NCBI RefSeq assembly: GCF_025094135.1
Contig: NW_026252315.1
Location: 124,001 to 188,000 of the forward strand
Direction of reading: 5' to 3'
Source: Mucor mucedo
Lineage: Eukaryota; Mucoromycota; Mucoromycetes; Mucorales; Mucoraceae
Length of the DNA stretch: 64,000 nucleotides
Shown here: positions 1 to 11,025 of the stretch, piece after piece
Layout of the letters: every line of letters starts with the position of its first letter
Numbering within the stretch: position 1 is the stretch's first letter
Notes under the pieces: model-generated
What the model was told of the DNA's origin: nothing
What the model saw: the letters and a program-made list of their open reading frames with translations, nothing else
Databases searched by the model: none
Translations under genes and position numbers: made by a program

Positions 1-311
1 TGGAAGGTTTTTAACCAGTAATAAATGTTTCTGTTATGGTCGATAAGTTGGTCATACACTGGTTTTTAAAGCTCAAATATCTTACATTTACATTAATAAA
101 GTAGACAGTAATTACACTCATCTTGTATTTTTAATACTGTCGTTTGTTTGATTTGTATAAGTCTTCATCATTCATGTTCCTTCACTATTCCAAGGCCAGT
201 GCATGTAGTCCATCGCGTTACTGTTAAAATTGTATCGCGTATTGAATAAACCCCTAACGCGTTATTTTTTTTTATTTTTTCCACTTCTACAACACTTTTT
301 TTTCTCAAAAT

Positions 312-3300
312 ATGGCCAGACCAAAGAAGTCAGCTGTAAGTGTAAAAAGAAGAAAAAGAGAAAAAAGAAGTGGCATGTCTTAATGGTTTATTTAGAGCGG
401 GGCGTCTTCTCAAAGACCCCTTCGTACAAAGACTGTTCCTGATATGTTTTCCAGACAAAAAGCAGGTAAATTGGGGAAGAATATTACTTGAACGTACTAA
501 ACAATGACTGAAATAACCCGTGATTAGTTGCGAGCAAGAGAAGAATTGAAACCATGGACGTCTCTAGTGCTGAGGAAGATGAATTAAACTCTTCTGACGA
601 TAACTCGGATAGCGATTCAGAACTTGGACGAAAGAAAAAGAAAGCTACTGCAAATAGAAGAAAGACAGCCGCTACCACAAGCTCTGCAAGCAATGCTGCT
701 CTTATCACAAGTAGTCAGTTATTAGAACAAGTCGACCAATCTAGCTTGAGCACTCAAACTAGTCTTTATGGTAAGTCCCTGCTACAATTTTTTTCTGCAA
801 ATGACTACGTAACTTATGTTTGTTTATAGACAGCGCCATTTTACCTGAAAATGCTATGGACGTAGTTGCTAAAGATTGGATCAAAGACTACAAAAGAAAC
901 AAGAAGGCCGCTTTAAAGGACCTCATTAACTTTGTCATTCGTGTAAGCTTTCATTCACGGACTAATCGGATTAAAGTTAAATTAACCTTTTTTTTATCTT
1001 CTAACGTTAGAGTTCAGGATGTTCCATTGCAGTTACAGCTGATGCTGTTAATAAAGATGATGGTTCCGTCGAAGCTATTGAAGAGCTTCAAGAAGCATTA
1101 AGCAAGCTTCCTCATACAGAATATCCCATTATCTCCAAAACAAAAGAACATAAAGCCCTGAAGGTTAATATGTTGTCCTTATTCCACGAAATTATTGTAC
1201 AATGTAAATTCGATGCTATTTACGACGGTATTTTGATCGAAACCTTACAAAGTTGGTTGGCTACAATGTCTAGGTAAGAATTATAGACTATTTCTTATTT
1301 TTTTGTTGCTGGTGCATGATTTCCTAATTTGTTTATAGTTCTGTTTATCGTCCTTTCCGTCATACAGCCACTCTCGTTGGATTAAAGATCATCAGTGCTT
1401 TATGTGATGTCGGAGAGAGTCTTAGAGATGATTTAGCTATTGCTGCCAGACAATTAAGAGCCGAAAAGAAGAAGACCGAAAAATCTAGAAGCAGACAAAA
1501 ACTGAATGTTATGGAGCAAAAATCCGCCACAACACAAACCAAATGTAATGATACAGAAGAATTCCTAGCCGAATTCTTCAACAGTATCTTTGTTCATCGT
1601 ATTCGTGATGTTGAATCTGTCATTCGTGCGGAATGTATAAAGGAATTATGCGTTTGGATGCAAAGTTATCAAGCTTATTTTGTAGATAATAATTATATTC
1701 GATTCTTGGGTTGGGCTTTTAACGATCAAAGTGCAAGCGTCCGTTCCGAATGTGTCAAGTCCTTACTTCGTCTTTACAAAATCGAAGATATCGCTTCCAA
1801 GCTCACTGCTTTTACTCGCCGTTTCACTCCACGTATTGAAGAAATGGCGCTTTATGATGTCGATGTATCCGTTCGTGTAAATACTATTAATTTATGTAGC
1901 GCTTTGTTTAAATTGAAGATCGATATTTTGAGTCCTAAAGGTCGTACAGAATTATCCAACATGATTGCTTCAGATGTGCCTCGTGTTCGTAAATCCGCTG
2001 CACCTTTTGTCAAGGCAATGCTTGATACAAACGTGATTGAACCTTTGCTTAAACAGGTTACTACCACTTTAACAAAGTCAAAGGGAGGTCGTCGATCTGC
2101 AGCTGCCATTGCCGCTGCTGCCGCTGTTCCTATCAATCATACTTGGGTCAGCTTCAAGGGTCTTGCTTCTTTCTTGGTACAGCAAACTGCCGGTATCAAC
2201 AGTATCGAAACTTCAAGCGATATGCAAGTAGATCTGGAGTCCTTGTCCAGCTCATTACTCGAGAAGCGTAGTATTATGATTACCAATATTGTAGAAGCTC
2301 TTTGGGGCCAAATGAATGAATTACAAGATTATTCATCATTATCTGATTATTTGTGTCGTGATCATTCTCAATCTCAACAACAAGATGAAGAGGACGACGA
2401 TATGGATACTGGATTAAACACCATCGAGGAATGTTACAGATTGTCAGAGGATGAAGAAACCATCTTAATTGATGTTTTCGGTGTTTGTATCCGTACTGCC
2501 ATCAGTAAGGGTCTTGACAAGAATATGGTCAGCGAAGGAGGTTCAAAGAAGAAGATGGATGATGCTGCTTTGGAGGAAAACAAGAATGAAATTTCTCGTC
2601 ACTTGGTTCAAGTGTTACCCAAATTATTATCGAAACACTCTGACGACACCAACAGAATGACTCAACTTATCTGTATACCTTCTGTCATGAACCTTAATGT
2701 TTATTCAGAATTGCGTGCCGAAACCGAGTACGAAGAGTTATTAGAAACTTTGGTCAAGGTCTATCTTGGTGCTATCCAAACAGATCTTTTAATTAACTGC
2801 GCGGACTCTCTTCAACACATGAGCAAGAACGTTAGCATGACTGAATTGAACAATCTTCACTTGGCTACATTAAAGGAGGCAACCGTAAATCAACTTAGAG
2901 ACGCATGTAGTGGAAAGGATTTGGTCACATGTCGTTACACTCCAGCTCTTATTCATTCCGTTTCTGTAAGCACACTTCGTTTGGCTTGTTTGATCAACTT
3001 TACCGACGCAACTACAGCTATGGACGATTCACAAGGCATGAGTATGAATGTCATTGAGTATGTAGGTGCTCTGATAGACCGTGCCGCATTTGGAAATGAG
3101 AAAGAAAAAAACATTAGTCAAAATGCGTTGACCATACTTTCTCGTTACATGATGTGGAAATGCAACGCACTATCTGCTTCTTCTACCAGTGATGTGATTC
3201 CAATCATTGAGCGTCGTCGTGATTGGACATTCGATAAACTCGTCGAGTTAGTAACAGGTAAAGACGTCAGCCCTCTTCCTGAGGTTCGCATTGCCGCTTT

Positions 3301-4427
3301 TGGTTACATGGTGGATATATATTGGTTATTCACCAGTGATATGTTTGATGATTATGGATTATCGCGTCTCAAGACGCATTGCCCCAGTGATTTACAAACC
3401 GAATGCACCACTTTTGTCGTAGAAAAAATCAAGGCATTCAATGCACTTAAGGATAACGAAACTGAAGAAAAGGAGTTGATCTTGAAACTTGTCTCAAGCT
3501 ACTCTCGTGGTATTGTTGTTGGTGTATTCGGAATCAACAACACTGCCATTTTATTAGAACAATATGGAACCAGTGGTACTGAAATTGATGAAATTATCCA
3601 GGCTTTGGTTACGGAGTTACAAGTTGATCTTATTGCAGATGAAAACACAGCAGACGGTATCTGTAGATCTTATTTGGAGTCGTTAAAAACCGTAAGTTGT
3701 ATATGGACAAGAAATAAAGATAGAAGGAAAAAAGGCTAATATATTCGGATCTTTACATGTAGTCCTTTAATACAAATGTTGGTGGATCAAGCCGAACCAT
3801 TGACAGAACATTAAAACTTGCCCGTCTTGAAACACTATCATTAAAACAGGCCAATCGAATTGATGTGGTTCGACAAGTTCCTGCACAGATTGTTTGCGAG
3901 CGTATTCATATCGATGGCATCACCTTTGCACTTTCGAAGGCTGCTGAAGCATATCAAAGTAATAAGGATGACGAGAGAGACAATGCCCTCAAGTTCTTTA
4001 AGGTCCTTGCTGTCTTTGCAAAGGAGCTTACACGTGCTCGTGACATTGCCAGAATCCATAACCATTTGGAAGATAGTTTACGACAAAATGGATTAGAGGT
4101 TGAAGAAGACCAGAAGGAATGGGAATTCTATATGTCCTATGTCAAGACTATGGATTCTTTCTTGAAAAAGAAGGGCCTTCGTTACGGTAAAATTATACCT
4201 CATTTAACATACGTTTGTAAAACGACTCACCACTTTTTATCTAAACAGATGCCACGAAAAGAGCCAACAATGCCGAGACTCCCGCACATGAGTTTAACAC
4301 TGTTTTAATGGAAGAAGATATGGATGATATTGATGAATTAGCTGTAAGAGACAATGGTAAACGTACTTTGTTAGATGCCGATATGGAAATTGATGACGAA
4401 GTATCACCAAAGAGAAGACACGTTTAA
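312..4427 (+). CDS. SCC3: Cohesin complex subunit Scc3/STAG (Irr1/Psc3 family)
   Basis: Encodes the HEAT-repeat cohesin subunit that binds the kleisin Rad21/Scc1 and DNA and supports sister-chromatid cohesion in the nucleus. Eight exons fit by splice signals: 312-335, 396-465, 528-770, 830-942, 1011-1273, 1339-3691, 3763-4186, 4249-4427, giving 1222 residues, within the family's usual range. The short first exons restore a basic N-terminus (MARPKKSA...), which favours the ATG at 312 over the one at 554. An acidic Ser/Asp stretch is followed by the STAG domain (around DWIKDYKRNKKAALKDLINF, exon 4) and the stromalin conserved region with helical repeats (exon 6, starting SSVYRPFRHTATLVGLKI). 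The C-terminus is acidic and ends in a basic SPKRRHV. The 3' end converges on the next gene. Family assignment is from remembered motif resemblance; paralogue identity (mitotic or meiotic) cannot be told. Confidence 0.9.
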
Positions 4428-4598
4428 AGCGAATCGTAGCTACATGTATATAAAAGAAATAAAATGCCTTTTTTTTTTTTTCAATTTTATTGTACACAAA
4501 CAATGAACAGTTGTTCTAATGACAAAGGGTATTTTTTTTTTTTTTGAAAGGCAAGCTAGACTATTTGATATATTTAAGAAAAGGAACAGTATTTGTTA

Positions 4599-7500
4599 TT
4601 ACTTTATATGATTTGTCAGCAAATCTGTCAAAGTTTCAACCCACAAGTAAATTGTTCGTCGTTTTTCCACTTCCCTTTTTAATTTTCGCTGGATGCTACT
4701 TGTCATTTGATCAACGAAGACCCGCGCCTTAAATCCATAACCACTGTTTCGATAGGAAACTGACATGACGTGAAACAGACAATACCAAGCTTCGATTACA
4801 TACTCTTCCTTGTTGTCCTTGAGAGGCTTAATGCCAATAGAGACAAGGATATCCAACAGAATAGCAGTACAGTTGGTGACGGAGCAAATCACTTTGATCG
4901 CACCTAATTTATAAAGTCTACAACTCCAGTCCAAAATAAACAGCATAAGTTTAATGATTGGTTTCCAGGGTATATTCTCACGTTGCTCAGCCTCAGATAA
5001 TTTTGAGATCAATCCCGTTAACCCTCCAATATGGCGTGCAAGAAGATTTACCGATCGTTGTTGATCTTCAGCGTCATGGAGAGGAATCCATTGTGAGATG
5101 TAAAGCGAAATAAAGACGTAAAAGTGATCATGACCAGGTAATTCGTCTTGGATAGTTTCTGGGTTATCTTTGGAGCGACGACGCATTTCGGCAAAATCTC
5201 GAAATAGTTTTTTAAAAAGACCGTCAAAAGGTTTGATTTCTCTTCTGAAAGGGCTAAATTGGCTCCATTGATAATCTTTTTCAAAAAAGACTAATTCAGA
5301 ATAGTTTTCTTTTAAATTAGCATAATATAATTTTGTGTCAAAATTAGGATTTAAGATAGGCAGTAGTAGTTTGTGATGCAAATATACCGTCTTTTCCGAC
5401 CCAGATAGACGTCGAAAATTGTTATCCATTATTTCATACACTTTTTTTGCAACGCTTTCCAGGGAATAGGGCTGTATCGCGCTATTCGAAGAAACTTGTT
5501 GTTCGTACTTGGCTCTTATAAGGGCTGCAGTTTTAAGATTAAATGCTAAACCACTTCTAACCCATAGTTTTGATCGTTTTGTATTCACACAAATGTCATC
5601 CAATGCTCTTTTTCTGGCACGTTCCTGAACTGTACCGGCAGTATTAGGATTAGGATTAGGATAAGGTATGGTATTATTGTTGGGTATTCTTAGTCCTTGT
5701 TCCTCCAGCCACTCGGGCGTATAGTACGGTGGTAGCATGTAGACATTATGTGGTGTTTTCTTTGGTTTTCTCTTTTTCTTTTGTGGTTCTGAATTATTCG
5801 TTATTTCTGCATTGGATCCAGGTCTTTTTACACAGGCAGAACTGGAGGCTGAAAAGGAAGACTTTGTAGCTGATCTATCAGGCTGAGCAGATACCATGTT
5901 AATTTTCTCACCAGGGCGATAAGGTTGTTTAGGCGTTCTGTTGTCACCTGTAGCTTCTGATGGGCGTCTGGGAGCACTTGGATCCGGGTCGGATAATCTA
6001 CGTGGCGATTGGCGTGTTGTAGAATATGCCGAAGGGATATGTGTACTCTCGCCATAATTATAACGTTGTCTAGGCATTCTGTTGTCTCCATTAGTTTCTG
6101 ATAGGTGTCTGGGAGCACTTAGATCCAGGTTGGATAATCTACGTGGTAACTGGCGTGTTGTAGAAGACGCTGAAGGGATACGTTTTATACTCTCACCAGG
6201 ATGATAACGTTGTCCAGGTATTCTATTGTATTCTATAGCTTCTAAAGGACGTCCTGGAACACTTGAATTCGGATCGGATACTCTACGTTGCAATGGACGT
6301 GTTGTAGGAGACGCTGATGAGATATGAGCTATGCCGCTTGTACTGGAACTTCTTGGTGTGGTCACGACATTTGAAAAATCATTCCTGGTAAAAGGAACTG
6401 TGTTTTTTCCTATACTGACCCCCACGGAATGAGGAATGTTGGTCCTTCTACTTGAAAAGTCATGCTTGTCTTGAGGGACTTTTTCTTTCCCTTTATAACT
6501 TGTTACTGAAGGAGAGGGGTTGGCTATTGTATTGAAAAAGTCGTTTCGAGCTTGGAGGGCCTTTTCTTTTTCTTTGCTAGTTCCTACTGAAGGGGGAGGA
6601 CTAAAGAAGGATGCATTGCTGGTGTAAGCAGTATTCTCTTCTTCCTCATCACTTTCCGAACGAAATGCAGCAAACACATCTTCCGCATCCCTTTGTACAC
6701 GGTCACTATGAGAGGTTGTAGCTGAAGTAACATGGTGTACTTTTTTCTGTTGTTGCCGTGATAATTTGCGTTGCTGAATTTCTTCGCGAAATTTACTTTC
6801 ATTTAGCTTGTAGAACGATGCCGGCAGCACATTTTTTAGTGTATGCGCCTTCAAATCTTTGATACTCATTCTTGTTCTTTTTACTTCTGGATACTCAGAT
6901 TCATCATTAACAATAGGCACTACCATATCCTCTGCTTTTCGTAAATGGCGTCTGTGGGAGTATGTGGGGAAATCAAATACCGCATCTATTTCTTCTTGAG
7001 TCATTTCTTGATTATTTCGGGTGGTATTTCGCTCTGTTTCAATGTCTGATTCATCGTCGCTATCGCTTAACAAAATACCCCTTTTATGCAAAGGGGGGCG
7101 TTTAAATACAGGCATATCCTCATCCTCATCCTCATCCTCGTCCTCATCCTCATCATCATCATCACCATCATCATTATTGTCAACGTCTTCAAAATTGGTA
7201 GAATCTTCATTATCTAAGATAGTCTCATTAGCTTTACCTGAAATATCTGGATCATCTTCATTAATTTTACCTTCATTATTTACAGAATCTTCATTATAAT
7301 CGTTACCATCATAAATATCATCAATATCCATCATGTCTTGATCATAGTCCATGTCCAATTCTCGGCTATTTGACGCGACATTATCGTTAATGACAATCGG
7401 GGTTGTGGTGGATGTTTTCTGGGCCTTTTCTTTTTCGTAAAGATCGAAATTAAAGATTTCTTCCTGAGGGGGCTTTGCCGCTCTAGAAGGTAAAGACAAC

Positions 7501-8835
7501 TTAGGATGTATCTTTTTTCTTCCTTTTTTTTGAAATGTTATCGGCTTTTTCTTCACTGTATCTTTGACTCTACTTGTGTTTGGCAAAGATAAGCCATCAA
7601 ACGCGTTACTAAGCGAATCGAGTCCTGAACTGTCAGTTCTAGTGAGTGATGCCTGCTTATTTCGCTCTTGTATACGATGGAGATTTTCTATCAGACTATT
7701 TTCAAATATTTCTTCCAGATCTTCATATGTAGGTTGAGTTTGAGTCAGCGTGAAATCTTGGTCATCATCGTCATCATTAAGAGACATGATTTGAGTATTA
7801 CTCAGTTTAGAACTGGATGGTGCTCGACCTAGTAATTGAGCATATCGTGCGCCCTCGAGAGTGTATGGTTTTAATTGAATTTCGCTTCGCTGTCTTGTCG
7901 ATATACGTCTGGGAGGTAGCATTTCTTTTCTGACAGCGGTGGAAGAAGACGCTGAAATCGATTTGGTTATTGTCGGAATATCGGCATTAGTAATAGCAGT
8001 GGTAGTGGTAGTGGTGGAGGAGGAGGATGATTCAGATAATGGAGTAGGAAGACTAGGTGGTGGAGACAGAGAAATTTCACGGCTTTCTGCGGCACTGTCA
8101 ATTTCTATGATTGGAAGCGGTTGATTGATCTTCAGGTTTCCTACTGCTTGACTCGTAACGATTTCTGGCAGGTCAATATTAACAGTGTTTTTCATAGGTG
8201 GCGAACAAATATTCTCTAGCAAATCCGTTATGCCCTCTGGCAAATCAATATCAACACTATAGTCAATGGGTGACAAACATTCATCTTGTGGCAAGTCAAT
8301 ATCAACATTATAATCAATGGGCGACAAACATTCATCTTTTGGTAAGCCAATATCATCATTATAGTCAATGGGCGACAAACATTCATCTTTTGGTAAGTCA
8401 ATATCAACATTATAGTCAGTGGAAGACAAACATTCATCTTGTGGCAAATTTATATCATCTTTAGCCGTTGAATATTCGTTATTTGGAGGTTTGTGATTCG
8501 TATCCAAATGTGAATTATTGATAAATGTGTCATCCTCCAATAGATTGTTTCTAAGGGCCAGCTCAAATTCAGCATCGTCACTAAACAGAGCATCGAAGTC
8601 ATCAGAACCGACTGAATGGGTGTCTAAATGCGATGCAGGAATGTGGAGCGGATCGTCTGGTAATTTGGAAGACTGATCCATATGAAGATCTGAAACAAAA
8701 TTCAGCAAAAACAAAAAGAAACACTACGCTAGTTATTGTACCTGTGTTTTTTAAATCAGCCTGGTTATTTCTGAGTATTTGTTGGTCTTTGTGTTGAGAA
8801 TTCATCGTTTCATTTCCGTTCTTCTCGAAGCCCAT
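4599..8835 (-). CDS. Large acidic, low-complexity protein with conserved C-terminus; possible genome-maintenance factor
   Basis: Two exons (8742-8835 and 4599-8689) join in frame across a 52-bp intron and give 1394 residues. The upstream ATG at 8835 (MGFEKNGNE) is preferred because it splices cleanly into the long frame. The N-terminal half looks disordered: a 17-residue repeat array (LPKDECLSPIDYN type), poly-Ser/Thr, a long Asp/Glu run near + strand 7105-7190, and about three imperfect 40-residue modules containing PRRLSDPD/SAPRRPSEA (about 5930-6340). The last 350 residues are ordered, helical and free of low complexity (YTPEWLEEQGLRIPN... WKPIIKLMLFILDW). An acidic nuclear scaffold of the Mms22/Mus7 or SLF2 kind would have this architecture, but I cannot confirm homology by eye. 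The coding frame is certain; the function is not. Confidence 0.75.
8225..8455 (-). repeat. 51-bp tandem coding repeat (17 residues)
   Basis: Four to five copies of a 51-bp unit lie in tandem inside the acidic protein gene. The landmark GACAAACAT recurs at about 8272, 8323, 8374 and 8425 on the + strand. Each unit encodes a variant of LP(K/Q)DECLSPIDYNVDID. The period is a multiple of three, so copy-number change keeps the frame. Confidence 0.9.
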
Positions 8836-9097
8836 GACCTAAAGGGAGGAAAGCTATTTTTTTTTTTTTTTTTTTTTTTTTTGGATAGGGACTGGATATC
8901 TAGACTAGACGCGAAGATATGATTTATCAGTCACGCCCATCCATCTGTTTGATGTACATTGATCGACTTCTCAACCCCAATCGCGTATCATCTCTTATAA
9001 TAACGCGTTTGAGCCGTCATACATACATTTGAAAAAAAAAAGCACTCGTTTATTAAATGTGCATAGACACATACTAAAATTTAGAAAACAAACAAAA

Positions 9098-10311
9098 CTA
9101 TGCCAAACCGGCATCTTCGGCTGCTTTTCTATCGGCCTCTAATTGAGCAGCCTTGGGGTTCCAGGCCACTGCAGTTTGAGTAAGCAATTCCATTAAATTA
9201 TCTTGGGCTTGAAGGACTTCAAGCTCTTCTTGTGTTTTACACAACAGCAAACCAGCGTAAGCAAGCGAGTTGATGGAGAAGTCAAACTTCTTACCATCAT
9301 ATTCAACAGTAGCTGTATCTTTGCTACGGGGAATCAACATCATAAATTCGTCTGTCATCAAAAAGTTGTAAGACGTTGTTCTGGGTGTTTCGTTTTCACG
9401 TAACTGTTGGAACATGGCATCCAAAATACCGAAAAACATTTGTGCTAAATAGTCTGTCAAATCTTCCTTATCGGTGGCTGCACGGATAATGTTTCCATCA
9501 AGCGCCATAATAACATGAACAAATGGGAGTTTGTTGATAGCGTAGATTTGGCCTACAATCGTTTAATATCAGTTTATGCAATTCTTTTCTAGTTTGTGTG
9601 TAATTTTACCAATGTGACGGTCGTGGATTTCATCATACAATTTCTTGATGGGTGGTTGAGGCCCACTGTCATTCTTCAAAGAAATTACTTGCACATGCTT
9701 ATGTGCTTGACTAAATATGAAAATTAAATGGCCTGATAATTATTGGTATTTGCGTATAGTTTACCTTGCACCTGATTGTTCACCACAGTTGAAAAATGCA
9801 AGGTTGGGTTGAGAAGAACCTAAATCTTTCAACACTTTAAATGACTCGTATAAATCGTTGGGCATAGGTGGTTCACTTTGTTCTTTGAACTCTATTATCA
9901 ATATATGTCAGCTTCGATTCCCAGACAGTTTTTTAACTTATATTTTCTATGTAAGCATACCTTTTGTGACTACAAGCAAATGGTTGGGAATAACAGCAAA
10001 TTTGTTTAAGAGAACAATGTGATCATCGAGCTCCTTGATAACCAACGCAGGATTGGGGTTTAAGAATGGGTCTGTTTTCTCAGCACCTTCTTCTTTCTTG
10101 GGCTTTTCATTGAGGGCAGGAACTAAACTAATGGTGAACTTTTTAAAGGGAGCGTCAAAGTTTAGTAGATTAAAATATGACAAGTCTAAAGTAGTCTTAC
10201 GTTCATGCCATTGCTCTCCTTTTCTACTTGAGTTGTGTCAAACGAGACTAAATCTTTACTCTCCTTTGCTTCGTTGAACTTCTTCTGCACTGTTTGGAGG
10301 AAGGCGGACAT
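9098..10311 (-). CDS. APA2: Diadenosine 5',5'''-P1,P4-tetraphosphate phosphorylase (Apa1/Apa2; ATP adenylyltransferase)
   Basis: Phosphorolyses Ap4A to ADP and ATP, controlling dinucleoside polyphosphates; HIT/GalT-fold enzyme of fungi, probably cytosolic. Five exons (10201-10311, 9961-10138, 9765-9891, 9610-9710, 9098-9552) yield 323 residues, the usual size. Family signatures are NPNPALVI followed by HIVLLNKFAVIPNHLLVVTK, then GEQSGASQAHKHVQVI, which holds the His-x-His-x-x catalytic triad region (HKHVQ), and the C-terminal SYNFLMTDEFMMLIPRS. The ATG at 10311 (MSAFLQTVQKKFNEA) matches the short N-terminal helix expected. Whether it is closer to Apa1 or Apa2 is unclear. Confidence 0.9.
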
Positions 10312-10419
10312 GATGGTATTTGTTTATGAAAGAAAAACGCGTTCTTTAACAAAGATCGGATACATAAAAGTACCACAGTAAAATCCCGGTCACGGAACAT
10401 GCGAGAAGGAAAAAATCGC

Positions 10420-10434
10420 AGTAATAATTATGCA
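10420..10434. repeat. Target-site duplication, left copy
   Basis: AGTAATAATTATGCA occurs here and again, identical over 15 bp, at 10976-10990, directly after the poly-A tail of the LINE fragment. Confidence 0.9.
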
Positions 10435-10975
10435 TCAAGGAAATTACCAACATCAAAATACCTAAATCAAATTGGAACAATTGACAGTCCAAGATGTCGC
10501 CTATGTCACAACTATGTCGACAATTTAGAACATTTCATAGTTCAATGTACAATCAAATCAACAATATGGAACAGAATACTTACAAGTCACTATCCTACAT
10601 ACAATGTAACCAACAGTAATATATTGGAAGCATTATATAATATGGAAACTCCATTCGGTACACAATCTAGTCGAAACATCCCTTTCCTGGTGATTATTTC
10701 CACAACAAATTATTATATATGGTACTTTTACTGGCAATTCATCATCCATAACATACCATTTGTAGCTGAAACTATCATCAACAAAAGCAACAGACAAATA
10801 TCCATCATACTGAATAGAAATTCGATCAACGAATAAGATAAAAATACTATTCTTAACACAACCTAAATTAATCCACGTCCCCAAATTTCTTATCCCCTCA
10901 AGCTCATCAAGTCCCACCTCTACGTGTATGTGTGACTATTAAGTTCAATAAAAACTTTAATTTACAAAAAAAAAA
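10435..10975 (+). mobile_element. 5'-truncated non-LTR (LINE) retrotransposon tail
   Basis: About 540 bp sit between two perfect 15-bp duplications. The insert encodes the C-terminal end of a LINE polymerase protein. The segment PRCRLCHNYVDNLEHFIVQC is the reverse-transcriptase-associated zinc-binding motif (C-x2-C, then H-x4-C), followed by hydrophobic residues typical of these tails, and the frame ends at 10836. A 3' UTR with AATAAA (about 10948) and an A-run at 10966-10976 follow. 5' truncation, oligo-A 3' end and target duplication are the signature of target-primed reverse transcription. The open frame can be read from an ATG at 10399, but that lies outside the insert and is fortuitous. 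The site lies in the 188-bp side of the intergene between APA2 and the next gene's 3' end; I see no sign that it breaks a gene. Confidence 0.92.
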
Positions 10976-10990
10976 AGTAATAATTATGCA
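10976..10990. repeat. Target-site duplication, right copy
   Basis: Second copy of AGTAATAATTATGCA, immediately 3' of the A-tail; see the left copy at 10420-10434. Confidence 0.9.
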
Positions 10991-11025
10991 AAAAAAATAA
11001 CTTTATTCAGGTAAAGAGTTGAAAG

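Noticed and set aside
7021..7299. Poly-Ser open frame on the + strand
   Set aside because: It is the antisense of the Asp/Glu run of the large acidic protein on the minus strand (GAT/GAA codons read as TCATC).
8198..8464. Repeat-containing frames in other phases over the 51-bp repeats, and a CRISPR-like look
   Set aside because: The repeats are contiguous without spacers and are coding in the minus-strand gene; a eukaryotic context also excludes CRISPR.
10399..10434. ATG at 10399 as the start of a zinc-knuckle gene
   Set aside because: This part lies upstream of and within the target duplication, so it is host DNA joined by chance to the LINE frame.
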